Shown here in pieces: positions 1 to 7,391 of a DNA stretch of 23,380 bases. The notes beneath the pieces were generated by a model that saw nothing but the letters and a program-made list of their open reading frames with translations, made no database searches and was not told the DNA's origin. The translations under genes and the position numbers were made by a program. Source of the stretch: CAZDFU01 sp964504985 (lineage in GTDB: Bacteria; Patescibacteriota; Microgenomatia; Daviesbacterales; UBA10151); the NCBI GenBank assembly GCA_964504985.1, contig CAZDFU010000019.1, positions 1 to 23,380 of the forward strand, read 5' to 3'. Within the stretch, counting starts at the first letter, position 1. Every line of letters begins with the position of its first letter.

Positions 1-2
1 CT

Positions 3-1628
3 ATTGAGCATTCTACCTCAGAGATAAAAGATTTATGGGAAGAAGGAAAACTTGATCAAATTCCAGGATTAGGAAAAATCCTTCTGGGATACTTAGATGA
101 GTTATTTAGAACAGGTAAGGTTAAACATTTTGAATCTGTTAAAAAAGGTATCCCAGGAGTGGTTTTTGAGCTTTTAGATATCCCTGGTGTAGGACCTAAA
201 ACAGCTTTGGAACTGGCAAACTATAAAATAAAAAGCCACGGGGATTTAAAAAAGAAGATTCAGTCTGGAGATTTAATAAAAAGAGGATTTTCTTCAAAAA
301 TTGCCCAAAGAATACTTCAAGGAATTGAGGAAATTGGTGGTATGGGAGGCAGGACGCTTCTTCCTTATGCCACATCTTATGCGGATAAGGTTATTGAATA
401 TCTAAAAGGTTGTAAAGATGTGATACAGGTTCATTTCTTAGGTTCCCTCAGGCGTCAGGTTGCAACAATTGGGGATATAGATTTTTCTGTGAGCTCAAAT
501 GATCCTATAAAAGTTGTGGAATATTTTTGTCAGATGCCAGGGGTAACAAGAATTGTTGATAAAGGTATAAACAAAGCTACAGTAGTTCTTCACCGAGGTT
601 TGCAGCTTGACTTGCTGGTTGGGAGAGAAGAAAGTTATGGGGCCCTTTTACAGCACTTCACGGGCTCTAAGGCGCATAATATTAAGTTAAGAACCCTAGC
701 TCACCTGAAAGGTTTATCTTTATCAGAATATGGAGTCAGGAAAATAAGTAACAAGGTACTAGAAACAAAGACAGAAGAAGAGTTTTATAATCTATTGGGG
801 ATGCAGACTCCTCCACCTGAAATAAGGGAAGATACAGGAGAAATTGAGGCTGCTTTAAAACATCAATTACCAAGTTTAGTTGGGCTTCAGGATATTAAGG
901 GAGATTTGCATACCCATTCTAATTTTCCAATGGAGAAACCTTCACATGGGCCTGGGGTTGATTCAATAGAGGATATAGTAAGAGCTGCTAAAGGATTAGG
1001 CTATCAATTTATTGGAATTTCAGACCATTCACCCAGCCCCTCGCTTTCAAAAGAAAAAATCTTACAGATTGTAAAAAAGAGGACAGAATTTATCCAGGAA
1101 TTAAATAAGAGGATAAATAGTATTCGAGTATTAAATGGTCTCGAAATAGATATTTTAGGTGACGGTAGCTTGAGTATTCCGGATGAAGTTCTTAAGACTC
1201 TGGACTATTGTATAGCTGGTATTCACTCAGGCCATAGAAATTCTAAAGAGCAGATTACTAAAAGATTACTTAGGGCATTGGAAAATCCTTATGTGCATAT
1301 AATTTCTCATCCAACAAACAGGTTATTAAATGAAAGAGGGTCTTCTGAAGCTGATTGGGAAACAATTTTTAGATATTGTGCTAAAAATAATAAACTTTTG
1401 GAGATAAACGGGTATCCTAACAGGTTAGACTTAAGAGATGATTTAGTTAGAACCGCTTTAAAATTTGGAGTCAAATTTGTGATAGACACAGATGCTCATG
1501 CAGTGGAGCAGATGGATAAGATGCCATTTGGGGTATCTGTAGCAAGAAGGGGTTGGGCCACTAAGGCTGATATTGTAAATACTTGGGACTGGACAGATTT
1601 TTCAAAATGGTTTAAGATAAAAATGTAG
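3..1628 (+). CDS. polX: DNA polymerase X family protein (POLXc + PHP), 5'-partial
   Basis: Family X DNA polymerase fused to a C-terminal PHP phosphoesterase. In bacteria this enzyme fills short gaps in base-excision repair, and the PHP part supplies 3'-5' exonuclease or AP-endonuclease activity. The reading frame is open from base 3, so the GTG at 159 is internal. About 541 residues are visible; the family is usually about 570, so roughly 30 N-terminal residues lie upstream. Seen (visible numbering): helix-hairpin-helix motifs DQIPGLGKI (~19-27) and DIPGVGPKTA (~59-68); the polymerase palm with LGSLRR and GDIDF (Asp158, Asp160) and the third Asp in LQLDLLVG (203); then PHP metal ligands in GDLHTHS (~300), ISDHSPS, GLEIDIL, HIISHP and DTDAHA. 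All catalytic residues look intact. It is followed after 60 nt by lemA on the same strand. Confidence 0.95.
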   Translation: MEHSTSEIKDLWEEGKLDQIPGLGKILLGYLDELFRTGKVKHFESVKKGIPGVVFELLDIPGVGPKTALELANYKIKSHGDLKKKIQSGDLIKRGFSSKIAQRILQGIEEIGGMGGRTLLPYATSYADKVIEYLKGCKDVIQVHFLGSLRRQVATIGDIDFSVSSNDPIKVVEYFCQMPGVTRIVDKGINKATVVLHRGLQLDLLVGREESYGALLQHFTGSKAHNIKLRTLAHLKGLSLSEYGVRKISNKVLETKTEEEFYNLLGMQTPPPEIREDTGEIEAALKHQLPSLVGLQDIKGDLHTHSNFPMEKPSHGPGVDSIEDIVRAAKGLGYQFIGISDHSPSPSLSKEKILQIVKKRTEFIQELNKRINSIRVLNGLEIDILGDGSLSIPDEVLKTLDYCIAGIHSGHRNSKEQITKRLLRALENPYVHIISHPTNRLLNERGSSEADWETIFRYCAKNNKLLEINGYPNRLDLRDDLVRTALKFGVKFVIDTDAHAVEQMDKMPFGVSVARRGWATKADIVNTWDWTDFSKWFKIKM

Positions 1629-1670
1629 TTCCCGACTACGTCCGGACAATAAATTATTCTCCGGCCGGAG
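1625..1670 (+). other. Two small hairpins in the polX-lemA spacer
   Basis: GTAGT (1625-1629) pairs with ACTAC (1635-1639) around a 5-nt loop that begins in the polX stop region. A perfect 12-nt palindrome CTCCGGCCGGAG occupies 1659-1670, just before the lemA Shine-Dalgarno. Neither is followed by a T-run, so they are not canonical intrinsic terminators. The CTCC arm could also pair with the GGAG of the ribosome binding site. No function is shown; processing, weak termination or translational control are all possible. Confidence 0.45.
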
Positions 1671-1688
1671 TGGAGGAGTTCCAACGTT

Positions 1689-2240
1689 ATGAATTTTCTA
1701 TACATCATAGGTGGTCTGATAGGACTAGTTTTAGTTTGGGTGCTTCTTACCTATAACTCGCTGGTGACTTTGAGAAATAGAGTCAGAGAAGCATGGTCTC
1801 AAATTGACGTTCAATTAAAAAGAAGGTCCTCTTTAATCCCCAATCTGGTAGAGGCTGTTAAAGGTTATGTTAAACATGAGAAAACAGTTTTGGAAAATGT
1901 GACCAAAGCCAGAAGTGCCTTGGTTAATGCTAAAAATCCCCATCAGGCTGCTGCAGCTAATGATATGTTAACAGGTGCTTTAAAATCTTTATTTGCAGTA
2001 GCAGAAGCTTACCCAAATTTGAGGGCTTCAGAGAATTTTAAACAACTTCAGGATGAATTATCTGACACAGAAACTAAAGTAGCAGCTTCCAGGCAATTTT
2101 ATAATACCAATGTTTTGGATCTGAATAATTCTTTGGAGCAGGTACCATCTATGTGGGTGGGACAAATATTTAACTTTAATAAAGAAGAATTCTTCAAAGC
2201 CACAGAAGAAGATAAAAAAGATATCGAAGTTAAGTTCTAG
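1689..2240 (+). CDS. lemA: LemA family membrane protein
   Basis: LemA proteins are small, anchored by one N-terminal helix and otherwise helical; the biochemical role is unresolved. Seen: 183 residues, the usual family length; a transmembrane segment at about residues 3-21; then the hallmark block with RVREAWSQIDVQLKRR (about 31-46) and LIPNLVEAVKGY, and long amphipathic helices to the end. The ATG has a strong Shine-Dalgarno GGAGGAG at 1672-1678, 10 nt upstream, which fixes the start. The next gene is htpX, and lemA-htpX pairing is recurrent in bacteria, suggesting a shared role at the cytoplasmic membrane. htpX seems to have its own promoter, so the two need not be strictly co-transcribed. 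Confidence 0.95.
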   Translation: MNFLYIIGGLIGLVLVWVLLTYNSLVTLRNRVREAWSQIDVQLKRRSSLIPNLVEAVKGYVKHEKTVLENVTKARSALVNAKNPHQAAAANDMLTGALKSLFAVAEAYPNLRASENFKQLQDELSDTETKVAASRQFYNTNVLDLNNSLEQVPSMWVGQIFNFNKEEFFKATEEDKKDIEVKF

Positions 2241-2256
2241 ATTTCCCTAAGAATTA

Positions 2257-2347
2257 TGCTAAAATAGGTTTGTTCTTGTCCAAGTTAGACTTGGCAAACG
2301 GTCCGCAAACTATTATGACGTTTTTTTTGCGTCAACAAGAAAGGAGG
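2257..2347 (+). promoter_or_regulatory. Putative htpX promoter and structured leader
   Basis: An extended -10 (TGCTAAAAT, 2257-2265) lies in the lemA-htpX spacer without a good -35. Predicted transcription would begin near 2272, giving a leader of about 86 nt. It holds a hairpin CCAAG/CTTGG (2280-2284 with 2290-2294), a second stem GACG/CGTC around a T8 loop (2317-2333), and GCAAAC copies (2293-2298, 2305-2310) complementary to GTTTGC just after the Shine-Dalgarno AAGGAGG (2341-2347). Masking of the ribosome site is possible but is inferred from short pairings only. Confidence 0.4.
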
Positions 2348-2357
2348 TTTGCTCCGG

Positions 2358-3287
2358 TTGGCAACAGTTAATACAGCCTGGGACCATGTTTCAGGTAATG
2401 TTTTTAAAACCTGGTTGATCATGTTTTTATTTTCCGCTTTCACAGTGGGAGTGGTGTATGTTTTAGGAAGAGGGTTTGGATATGGGGAAATTGGGGGATT
2501 GGGCTTAACTGGGTTTGCCCTGATTCTTGCTGGGATAATGAACTTTGTCTCCTACTTTTGGTCTGATAAGATTGTTTTAGGGATTTCAGGAGCCAAGCCC
2601 ATTAAAAAAGAGGATAACCCCAAGCTTTATAGAATAGTAGAAAATCTTTGTATTGCCTCAGGTTTACCGTTACCTAAAATTTATGTTATTGATGATACTG
2701 CCACCAATGCTTTTGCAACAGGCAGGGATCCTAAGCATGCTGCCATTGCTTTTACCAAAGGAATTTTAGAAAAGTTAAACAAACAGGAGCTTGAGGGGGT
2801 AACTGCCCATGAATTATCCCATGTAGGCAACAGAGATACCCTGCTTATGAGCGTGGTCTCAATATTAGTTGGGACTATAGCCCTTTTATCTGATTGGTTT
2901 TTAAGGTCACTTTGGTTTGGGGGAAGGGATAATGACAGAGATTCCAAATCCGGGACTATTTTTATGGTTTTAGCTTTGGCTGCTGCAATTTTAGCCCCAA
3001 TTGTAGCTACTCTTATCCAGCTTGCAGTATCCCGCAGGAGGGAACTATTAGCAGATGCCTCAGGAGTTTTATTAACCAGGTATCCTGATGGCTTGGCAAA
3101 TGCTTTACTCAAAATTTCAGGAGACAGGGAAGCATTAGAGGTAGCTAACAGAGGTACAGCTCATTTATACATTGTTAATCCCTTAAAAGGTGCTCAGGCC
3201 ATAGGTTGGTTTGCCTCCTTATTTAACACCCATCCTTCTATTGAAGTTAGAGTTAAAGCCCTGAGGGAGATGGAAGGGAAAGTATAA
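2358..3287 (+). CDS. htpX: HtpX-like membrane zinc metalloprotease (M48)
   Basis: HtpX degrades misfolded membrane proteins with its active site on the cytoplasmic face. I chose the TTG at 2358 (MATVNTAWDH, 309 aa) because the Shine-Dalgarno AAGGAGG ends at 2347. That gives a 10-nt spacing; the earlier in-frame TTG at 2349 would be only 1 nt from it. Seen: two N-terminal transmembrane segments (about 18-36 and 48-68), the zinc motif HELSH at 151-155, the third ligand Glu at about 229 in the RRRELLADA motif, and two more hydrophobic segments (about 163-182 and 200-224) flanking a charged loop. This matches the family layout and its ~290-residue length. It follows lemA, a common partner. No key residue is missing. 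Confidence 0.95.
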   Translation: MATVNTAWDHVSGNVFKTWLIMFLFSAFTVGVVYVLGRGFGYGEIGGLGLTGFALILAGIMNFVSYFWSDKIVLGISGAKPIKKEDNPKLYRIVENLCIASGLPLPKIYVIDDTATNAFATGRDPKHAAIAFTKGILEKLNKQELEGVTAHELSHVGNRDTLLMSVVSILVGTIALLSDWFLRSLWFGGRDNDRDSKSGTIFMVLALAAAILAPIVATLIQLAVSRRRELLADASGVLLTRYPDGLANALLKISGDREALEVANRGTAHLYIVNPLKGAQAIGWFASLFNTHPSIEVRVKALREMEGKV

Positions 3288-3297
3288 TCCAAGTATC

Positions 3298-3588
3298 ATG
3301 AATCTTACCAGTGATCAGGTTAGGAAAGTATCCAAGCTTGCTAATTTACCCATTTCTTTTGAAGAAGAAAAAAAATATTCCCAACAATTATCCAAGATTT
3401 TAGACTATATAGAACAATTAAACCGTGCGGATACCTCGAAGGTGGAACCGGCATATAATATTACTCCAAACACTAATATAACAAGAGAAGATGAAGTGAA
3501 TAATAATCTTACTCAAGAAGAAGCCCTGCAAAATGCTCCCCAAAAAAAGAATGGACTTTTTGTAACAAAGGGAGTGTTTGAAGAATGA
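3298..3588 (+). CDS. gatC: Asp/Glu-tRNA amidotransferase subunit C
   Basis: Small structural subunit of GatCAB, which converts misacylated Glu-tRNA(Gln) and Asp-tRNA(Asn) to the correct amide forms in organisms lacking GlnRS or AsnRS. GatC wraps around the GatA-GatB interface. Seen: 96 residues, the usual length; the N-terminal pattern TSDQVRKVSKLANLP; the helix with LSKILDYIEQL; and the later segment resembling the family's D.. EPA.. R.D pattern (VEPAYNI, TREDEV). The C-terminal KNGLFVTKGVFEE matches the conserved GatC ending. The start is 10 nt after the htpX stop with no clear Shine-Dalgarno. Its stop overlaps the gatA start in an ATGA, so gatA translation is probably coupled. Confidence 0.93.
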   Translation: MNLTSDQVRKVSKLANLPISFEEEKKYSQQLSKILDYIEQLNRADTSKVEPAYNITPNTNITREDEVNNNLTQEEALQNAPQKKNGLFVTKGVFEE

Positions 3589-4955
3589 ATATTACCGCTC
3601 TGACACTGGCAGAAACCCTAAAAGGTTTAAAGGAAAAACAATTTTCTGAGGGAGAACTGAATAAGGCGTACTTGGACAGAATTTCTATCCTAAATCCGAA
3701 ATTAAATATTTTTTTAGAGATTAAAAAAAATGTCAGCGGAATACCTGCGGGAATAAAAGACATTATTTCAACCAAAAATGTTAGAACCACAGCAGGATCA
3801 AGGATATTGAGTAACTATAATCCTCCATATAATGCTGCTGTAGTTCAAAAGCTGCTTGATAATGGGATTTCTATAATTGGTAAAACAAATTGTGATGAGT
3901 TTGCCATGGGTTCTTCCGGTGAGAATTCATCATATGGAGCTACTAAAAACCCCTGGGATATAACAAAAGTTCCCGGCGGGTCTTCTTCTGGTTCTGCTGC
4001 TGCAGTGGCTGCAGATATGTGTGTATTTTCTTTAGGAACAGATACCGGGGGTTCAATCAGGCAACCTGCTTCTCTTTGCGGGGTGGTTGGTTTTAAACCT
4101 ACTTATGGCAGGGCTTCCAGGTATGGCTTAATTGCCATGGCTTCATCTTTAGATGTGCCAGGGCCATTTACTAAAACTGTTGAAGATGCCAGGTTGGTAA
4201 TGGAATGGATTAGCGGTGAGGATGGAATGGATTCAAACTGTTTAACTTTAAACTTTAATCAAAATCCACATAGGCTGACTAATGGACTTAAAGGGGTAAA
4301 GGTTGGGGTGCCAAAGGAGTATTTTGCCTTGCCTGCCGGCAGCCAGGGTAAAGGATTAGATCAGGATGTTGAGAAAGTTATAAAAGTGGCAATTAAAAAA
4401 TTGGAAGAGTTGGGGGCGGAAATTGTTGAGGTCAGCTTACCGCATACTGAATACGCTGTTGCTGCCTATTACATAATAATGTCTTCGGAAGTTTCCTCTA
4501 ATTTGGCTAGATTTGATGGAATTAGGTTTGGTTCATCCAGAGAGGACTTTGGCCAAGAAGTAAAAAGAAGAATAATGCTCGGAACCTTTGCCCTATCAAC
4601 AGGATATTATGATGATTATTTTATAAAAGCAGCGAAGGTTAGGACACTGATAAAACAGGATTTTGAAGAAGCATTTCAAAAGTGTGATGTAATAGTTGGT
4701 CCGGTATCTCCAACAGTTGCCTGGAATTTAGGTGAAAAAACGGATGACCCTTTAACCATGTATTTGTCTGATGCTTATACTATTCCTGCTTCTTTAGCTG
4801 GAATACCCGGGCTTTCTGTTCCTTGCGGGTTTTCTAATGGGTTACCAGTTGGATTACAAATCCTGGGTTCTTATGGAGATGATGAAACAGTTTTAGATGT
4901 GGGAGAATTTTATGAGCGGGCAGCAAATTGGAAAAAAGATAAACCAAGATTATGA
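3585..4955 (+). CDS. gatA: Asp/Glu-tRNA amidotransferase subunit A (amidase)
   Basis: Glutaminase subunit of GatCAB, which releases ammonia from glutamine for channelling to GatB. Seen: 456 residues, slightly shorter than the common ~485, with the amidase-signature Ser-cisSer-Lys triad at Lys58 (GIKD), Ser133 (in GGSSSGSAAA) and Ser157 (in DTGGSIRQPAS). The 99- and 24-residue spacings match my recollection of the S. aureus enzyme. Other conserved blocks are GKTNCDEFAMG, FKPTYGRASRYGL and, near the C-terminus, IPGLSVPCG and GLPVGLQILG. It overlaps gatC and the downstream 150-aa gene by 4 nt each (ATGA), so all are likely in one translationally coupled transcript. Confidence 0.97.
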   Translation: MNITALTLAETLKGLKEKQFSEGELNKAYLDRISILNPKLNIFLEIKKNVSGIPAGIKDIISTKNVRTTAGSRILSNYNPPYNAAVVQKLLDNGISIIGKTNCDEFAMGSSGENSSYGATKNPWDITKVPGGSSSGSAAAVAADMCVFSLGTDTGGSIRQPASLCGVVGFKPTYGRASRYGLIAMASSLDVPGPFTKTVEDARLVMEWISGEDGMDSNCLTLNFNQNPHRLTNGLKGVKVGVPKEYFALPAGSQGKGLDQDVEKVIKVAIKKLEELGAEIVEVSLPHTEYAVAAYYIIMSSEVSSNLARFDGIRFGSSREDFGQEVKRRIMLGTFALSTGYYDDYFIKAAKVRTLIKQDFEEAFQKCDVIVGPVSPTVAWNLGEKTDDPLTMYLSDAYTIPASLAGIPGLSVPCGFSNGLPVGLQILGSYGDDETVLDVGEFYERAANWKKDKPRL

Positions 4956-5404
4956 CAGAAACTATAACAAGAGACGGGGTCAGGTTACCAGATTTATCTG
5001 TACGTCCTATTCCAGATTTTACTGGCAGATGGAGTATTGATGATTTATATATTTTCTGCTTCATGCTTGATGTAGTACTATCAGATAATAACCAAAACAG
5101 AATAAGAATTCAGGAAGGGGAAGAGGGTTTAAAAAACGTTCCTGTATATTCCATAGATATTCAAGATCCTAAAACAGGTGAAATTAGAAAAGGCAGATAT
5201 ACAGTAGATCTTACTTCCTTGCGACAAGAGGAAGAGGGTCCAGAGGTGATTTATTTAAAAAATGAACGATTAGCTATGTATAGATTAAGAGATGAGTGGT
5301 GTGAGGCGATGTATAATCTGTCTTTGGGTAGTGAGGCAAAAGAAAAAAGAATTAAAAACTGTGGAGAAAGATTTAGAAGAGAGCTTTTTAGGCTGCCACA
5401 GTAA
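4952..5404 (+). CDS. Unknown 150-aa protein embedded in the gatCAB operon
   Basis: I do not recognise this family. The product is soluble and charged, with no signal peptide, no membrane segment and no obvious metal site. A mixed N-terminal half (around GRWSIDDLYIFCFMLD, then a beta-like stretch with YSIDIQDPKTGEIRKG) leads into a helical, Arg/Lys/Glu-rich C-terminal half ending FRRELFRLPQ. It contains three cysteines (about 46, 117 and 137), not arranged as a zinc knuckle. It overlaps gatA by 4 nt, and gatB begins on the base after its stop. That spacing makes it a genuine expressed gene, made in step with the amidotransferase subunits. An accessory role in GatCAB assembly, tRNA binding or regulation is a reasonable guess but only an inference from position. 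Confidence 0.8.
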   Translation: MTETITRDGVRLPDLSVRPIPDFTGRWSIDDLYIFCFMLDVVLSDNNQNRIRIQEGEEGLKNVPVYSIDIQDPKTGEIRKGRYTVDLTSLRQEEEGPEVIYLKNERLAMYRLRDEWCEAMYNLSLGSEAKEKRIKNCGERFRRELFRLPQ

Positions 5405-6781
5405 ATGAATAATTATCAACCTATTATTGGACTTGAAGTCCATGTTGAGTTAAATACTAAAACTAAAATGTTTTGCAGATGTTCTGCTGATTATTTTGGT
5501 AAAGCTCCCAATACTCATACCTGTCCTGTTTGTTTGGGACTACCCGGGGCTTTGCCTTATATAAACAAGCAGGCTTTAGAAAAATGCATCATGATAGGTT
5601 TAGCCCTAAATTGTCAGGTTTCAGGTAAATCACTTTTTGAAAGAAAAAATTACTTTTATCCTGATCTGCCAAAAGGTTATCAGGTTTCTCAATACAGGTG
5701 GCCTTTATGTATAGGTGGTAGGTTGTGGGTTGTAGGGGGTAAGGGAGAAGAAAAAGAAATCAGGATAAATAGGGTGCATCAGGAAGAGGACACTGGAAAA
5801 TTGACGCACATTGGTAATGAAACTTTAATAGATTTTAACCGCTCTGGAGTTCCTTTAGTTGAGATTGTAACAGAGCCTGATTTTACCAGTTCTTCCCAAG
5901 TAAAAGATTATGCCAAAAAATTACAGCAAATTTTTAGGTACTTAGGCGTTTCCAATGCTGATATGGAAAGAGGAGATATGAGGCTTGAGGCGAACGTGTC
6001 AGTAAGGGCAGAGTCCCAACAAAGTCAGGGACACCCGATAAAATCAGTGCGTGAAGGGGAAAGGGAAAAGGAACAATTGCCAAATTACAGGGTGGAATTA
6101 AAAAATATAAATTCTTTTAGATTTATGGAGGCAGCTATAAAGTTTGAAATTGACAGACAAATTAAAGCTTTAGAAAATGGAGAAAAGCTTTCTCAGGAAA
6201 CAAGGGGCTGGGATGAGGATAAAAAGTGTACATATATTCAAAGGTCTAAGGAAGAGGCTAATGATTACCGCTATTTTCCCGAACCAGATTTGCCCCAGCT
6301 TCAGATAAGCCCTGAGACAGTGAATAATATCAAAAAAACGCTGCCGGAACTGCCTTCAGACAAAAGCGAAAGATATGAAAAGGAATGGGAATTAAAGACA
6401 TCTGATGCAAAAATTTTGGCTGAAACTAAAGAAATGGCAGAGTTTTTTGAGAAAGCTGTTGAACATGGCAAAAAACATCAGGTATCTGCCCAGCATATAG
6501 CCAATTTTATAATAAACAAAAAGGTAGATGTGGAAAATTTTCTCCCCGCACAAGTAATAGAAGAAATTTTAAATAAAAAGTCAGGGGTGTTAGAGGATAT
6601 AGAGGAGCTTAAAAGATTAGCTGAGCAAGCTATTAAAGAAAATCCCAAAGCAGTTGAGGATTATAAAAAGGGTAAGTTAACTGTAATACAGGTCTTAATT
6701 GGAGGAGTGATGAAATTAACTTCAGGCAAAGCAGATCCAAATAAGGCTAAAGAAATTTTAGAAAGGTTACTAACTCCCTAG
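5405..6781 (+). CDS. gatB: Asp/Glu-tRNA amidotransferase subunit B
   Basis: Kinase/amidotransferase subunit of GatCAB: it binds the misacylated tRNA, phosphorylates the acyl group and performs transamidation. Seen: IIGLEVHVELNTKTKMFC at the N-terminus; a zinc-type cysteine set CxC...CxxC (24, 26, 40, 43); the HQEEDTGKLTH block; NRSGVPLVEIVTEPD; and the conserved YFPEPDLPQ. The C-terminal helical YqeY-like tail (about 330-458) ends with GGVMKLTSGKADP. At 458 residues it is near full length. The segment after LEANVSVR carries a polar insertion (about 205-226) before the ELKNINSFRF motif. It starts immediately after the preceding stop with no Shine-Dalgarno, indicating re-initiation. Two perfect hairpins follow. 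Confidence 0.96.
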   Translation: MNNYQPIIGLEVHVELNTKTKMFCRCSADYFGKAPNTHTCPVCLGLPGALPYINKQALEKCIMIGLALNCQVSGKSLFERKNYFYPDLPKGYQVSQYRWPLCIGGRLWVVGGKGEEKEIRINRVHQEEDTGKLTHIGNETLIDFNRSGVPLVEIVTEPDFTSSSQVKDYAKKLQQIFRYLGVSNADMERGDMRLEANVSVRAESQQSQGHPIKSVREGEREKEQLPNYRVELKNINSFRFMEAAIKFEIDRQIKALENGEKLSQETRGWDEDKKCTYIQRSKEEANDYRYFPEPDLPQLQISPETVNNIKKTLPELPSDKSERYEKEWELKTSDAKILAETKEMAEFFEKAVEHGKKHQVSAQHIANFIINKKVDVENFLPAQVIEEILNKKSGVLEDIEELKRLAEQAIKENPKAVEDYKKGKLTVIQVLIGGVMKLTSGKADPNKAKEILERLLTP

Positions 6782-6791
6782 GTGCCAACGC

Positions 6792-6839
6792 AGTCCACCT
6801 CCCAGGTGGACTAGGTAGACACCTCTTCGCAGGTGTCTA
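6792..6839 (+). terminator. Two perfect tandem hairpins between convergent genes
   Basis: Hairpin 1 is AGTCCACCT (6792-6800), loop CCC, AGGTGGACT (6804-6812): 9 bp. Hairpin 2 is TAGACACCT (6816-6824), loop CTTCGC, AGGTGTCTA (6831-6839): 9 bp. Both have the inner arm CACCT/AGGTG. They sit between gatB (+) and a convergent gene (-), and hairpin 2 contains that gene's stop codon. Position suggests a bidirectional transcript end or 3'-end stabiliser, but neither strand has a real T-tract, so this is not a canonical intrinsic terminator. Confidence 0.6.
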
Positions 6840-7190
6840 GATTTCTCTGTAACCAACTACCCTATCCAGTCCAGAAGGAACTAATCTCCATTTTTCATTT
6901 ATTAAAGTTCCCCGGATTCTAAAAAACTCATCTGGCTTGCTTACTTTTATAACTACAGTTTCTCCTATTTGGGGATCAAAGACAAAAATAGCTGATAGCT
7001 CAACTGAACGTCCTGGTCCTTGGGGAGGACCAGCTATCCAGTCTTCAGCAGGATGTCTTCTGGTTCCGCCACTGATAGATCCAGTGCGTAAACACCGCCA
7101 ACCATTGGGTAAATCAAATCCTTCTGGCAAATTAGGTCTTTGTTCCTCATAAAGTAAAAAAGGTACTATGCCAAACCCCTGATATTCCAT
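6837..7190 (-). CDS. Unknown 117-aa protein
   Basis: Not recognised. From the preferred start (MEYQGFGIVPF) the product is a compact, Pro/Gly-rich, beta-looking protein. It has the central stretch RCLRTGSISGGTRRHPAEDW, then PGRSVELSAIFVFDPQIGETVVIKVS and a C-terminal RLVPSGLDRVVGYREI. No signal peptide, membrane segment or catalytic motif is evident. An upstream ATG at 7220 would give 127 residues, but the predicted transcription start is at about 7220-7221. The ATG at 7190 has GGAGG and AGGGTGA upstream within a leader of about 30 nt, so I prefer it; leaderless use of the first ATG remains possible. It is convergent with gatB and divergent from dnaE, a monocistronic unit with a strong promoter of its own. 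Confidence 0.7.
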   Translation of the reverse strand: MEYQGFGIVPFLLYEEQRPNLPEGFDLPNGWRCLRTGSISGGTRRHPAEDWIAGPPQGPGRSVELSAIFVFDPQIGETVVIKVSKPDEFFRIRGTLINEKWRLVPSGLDRVVGYREI

Positions 7191-7227
7191 ATGATTTTCA
7201 CCCTTAGCCTCCAATGACATGACCCAT

Positions 7228-7256
7228 TTTATATAGATTCCTTTTTAATTTGTCAA
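7228..7256 (-). promoter_or_regulatory. Near-consensus sigma70-type promoter for the unknown minus-strand gene
   Basis: Read on the minus strand: TTGACA (7256-7251), a 17-nt spacer, TATAAA (7233-7228). This is 6/6 and 5/6 to the vegetative consensus with ideal spacing. Predicted start is about 7 nt on, at the first in-frame ATG (7220), so either a leaderless or a very short-leader mRNA results. Confidence 0.75.
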
Positions 7257-7300
7257 CCTCTATTTCAGGCTATTAGAGCAGCTTCTTACCATTTTCCTAC

Positions 7301-7329
7301 TTGAAATGTACTATGGTGAGGGATGTAAT
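7301..7329 (+). promoter_or_regulatory. Putative dnaE promoter
   Basis: TTGAAA (7301-7306), 17-nt spacer, TGTAAT (7324-7329). It diverges from the minus-strand promoter about 45 bp away. Predicted start is near 7336, leaving a leader of about 55 nt before the dnaE ATG. No clear Shine-Dalgarno is visible. Confidence 0.55.
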
Positions 7330-7391
7330 ATATAGATCACTCAATAGTTGCGCGAAAAGGTAATACCCTCCGCAAGACTTTTAGAAAAATT

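Noticed and set aside
159..1628. polX starting at GTG 159
   Set aside because: The upstream frame is open to the window edge and contains a helix-hairpin-helix motif, so the true start is outside the window.
2681..3112. 143-aa minus-strand ORF opposite htpX
   Set aside because: It lies wholly antisense to the conserved protease core; shadow of the real gene.
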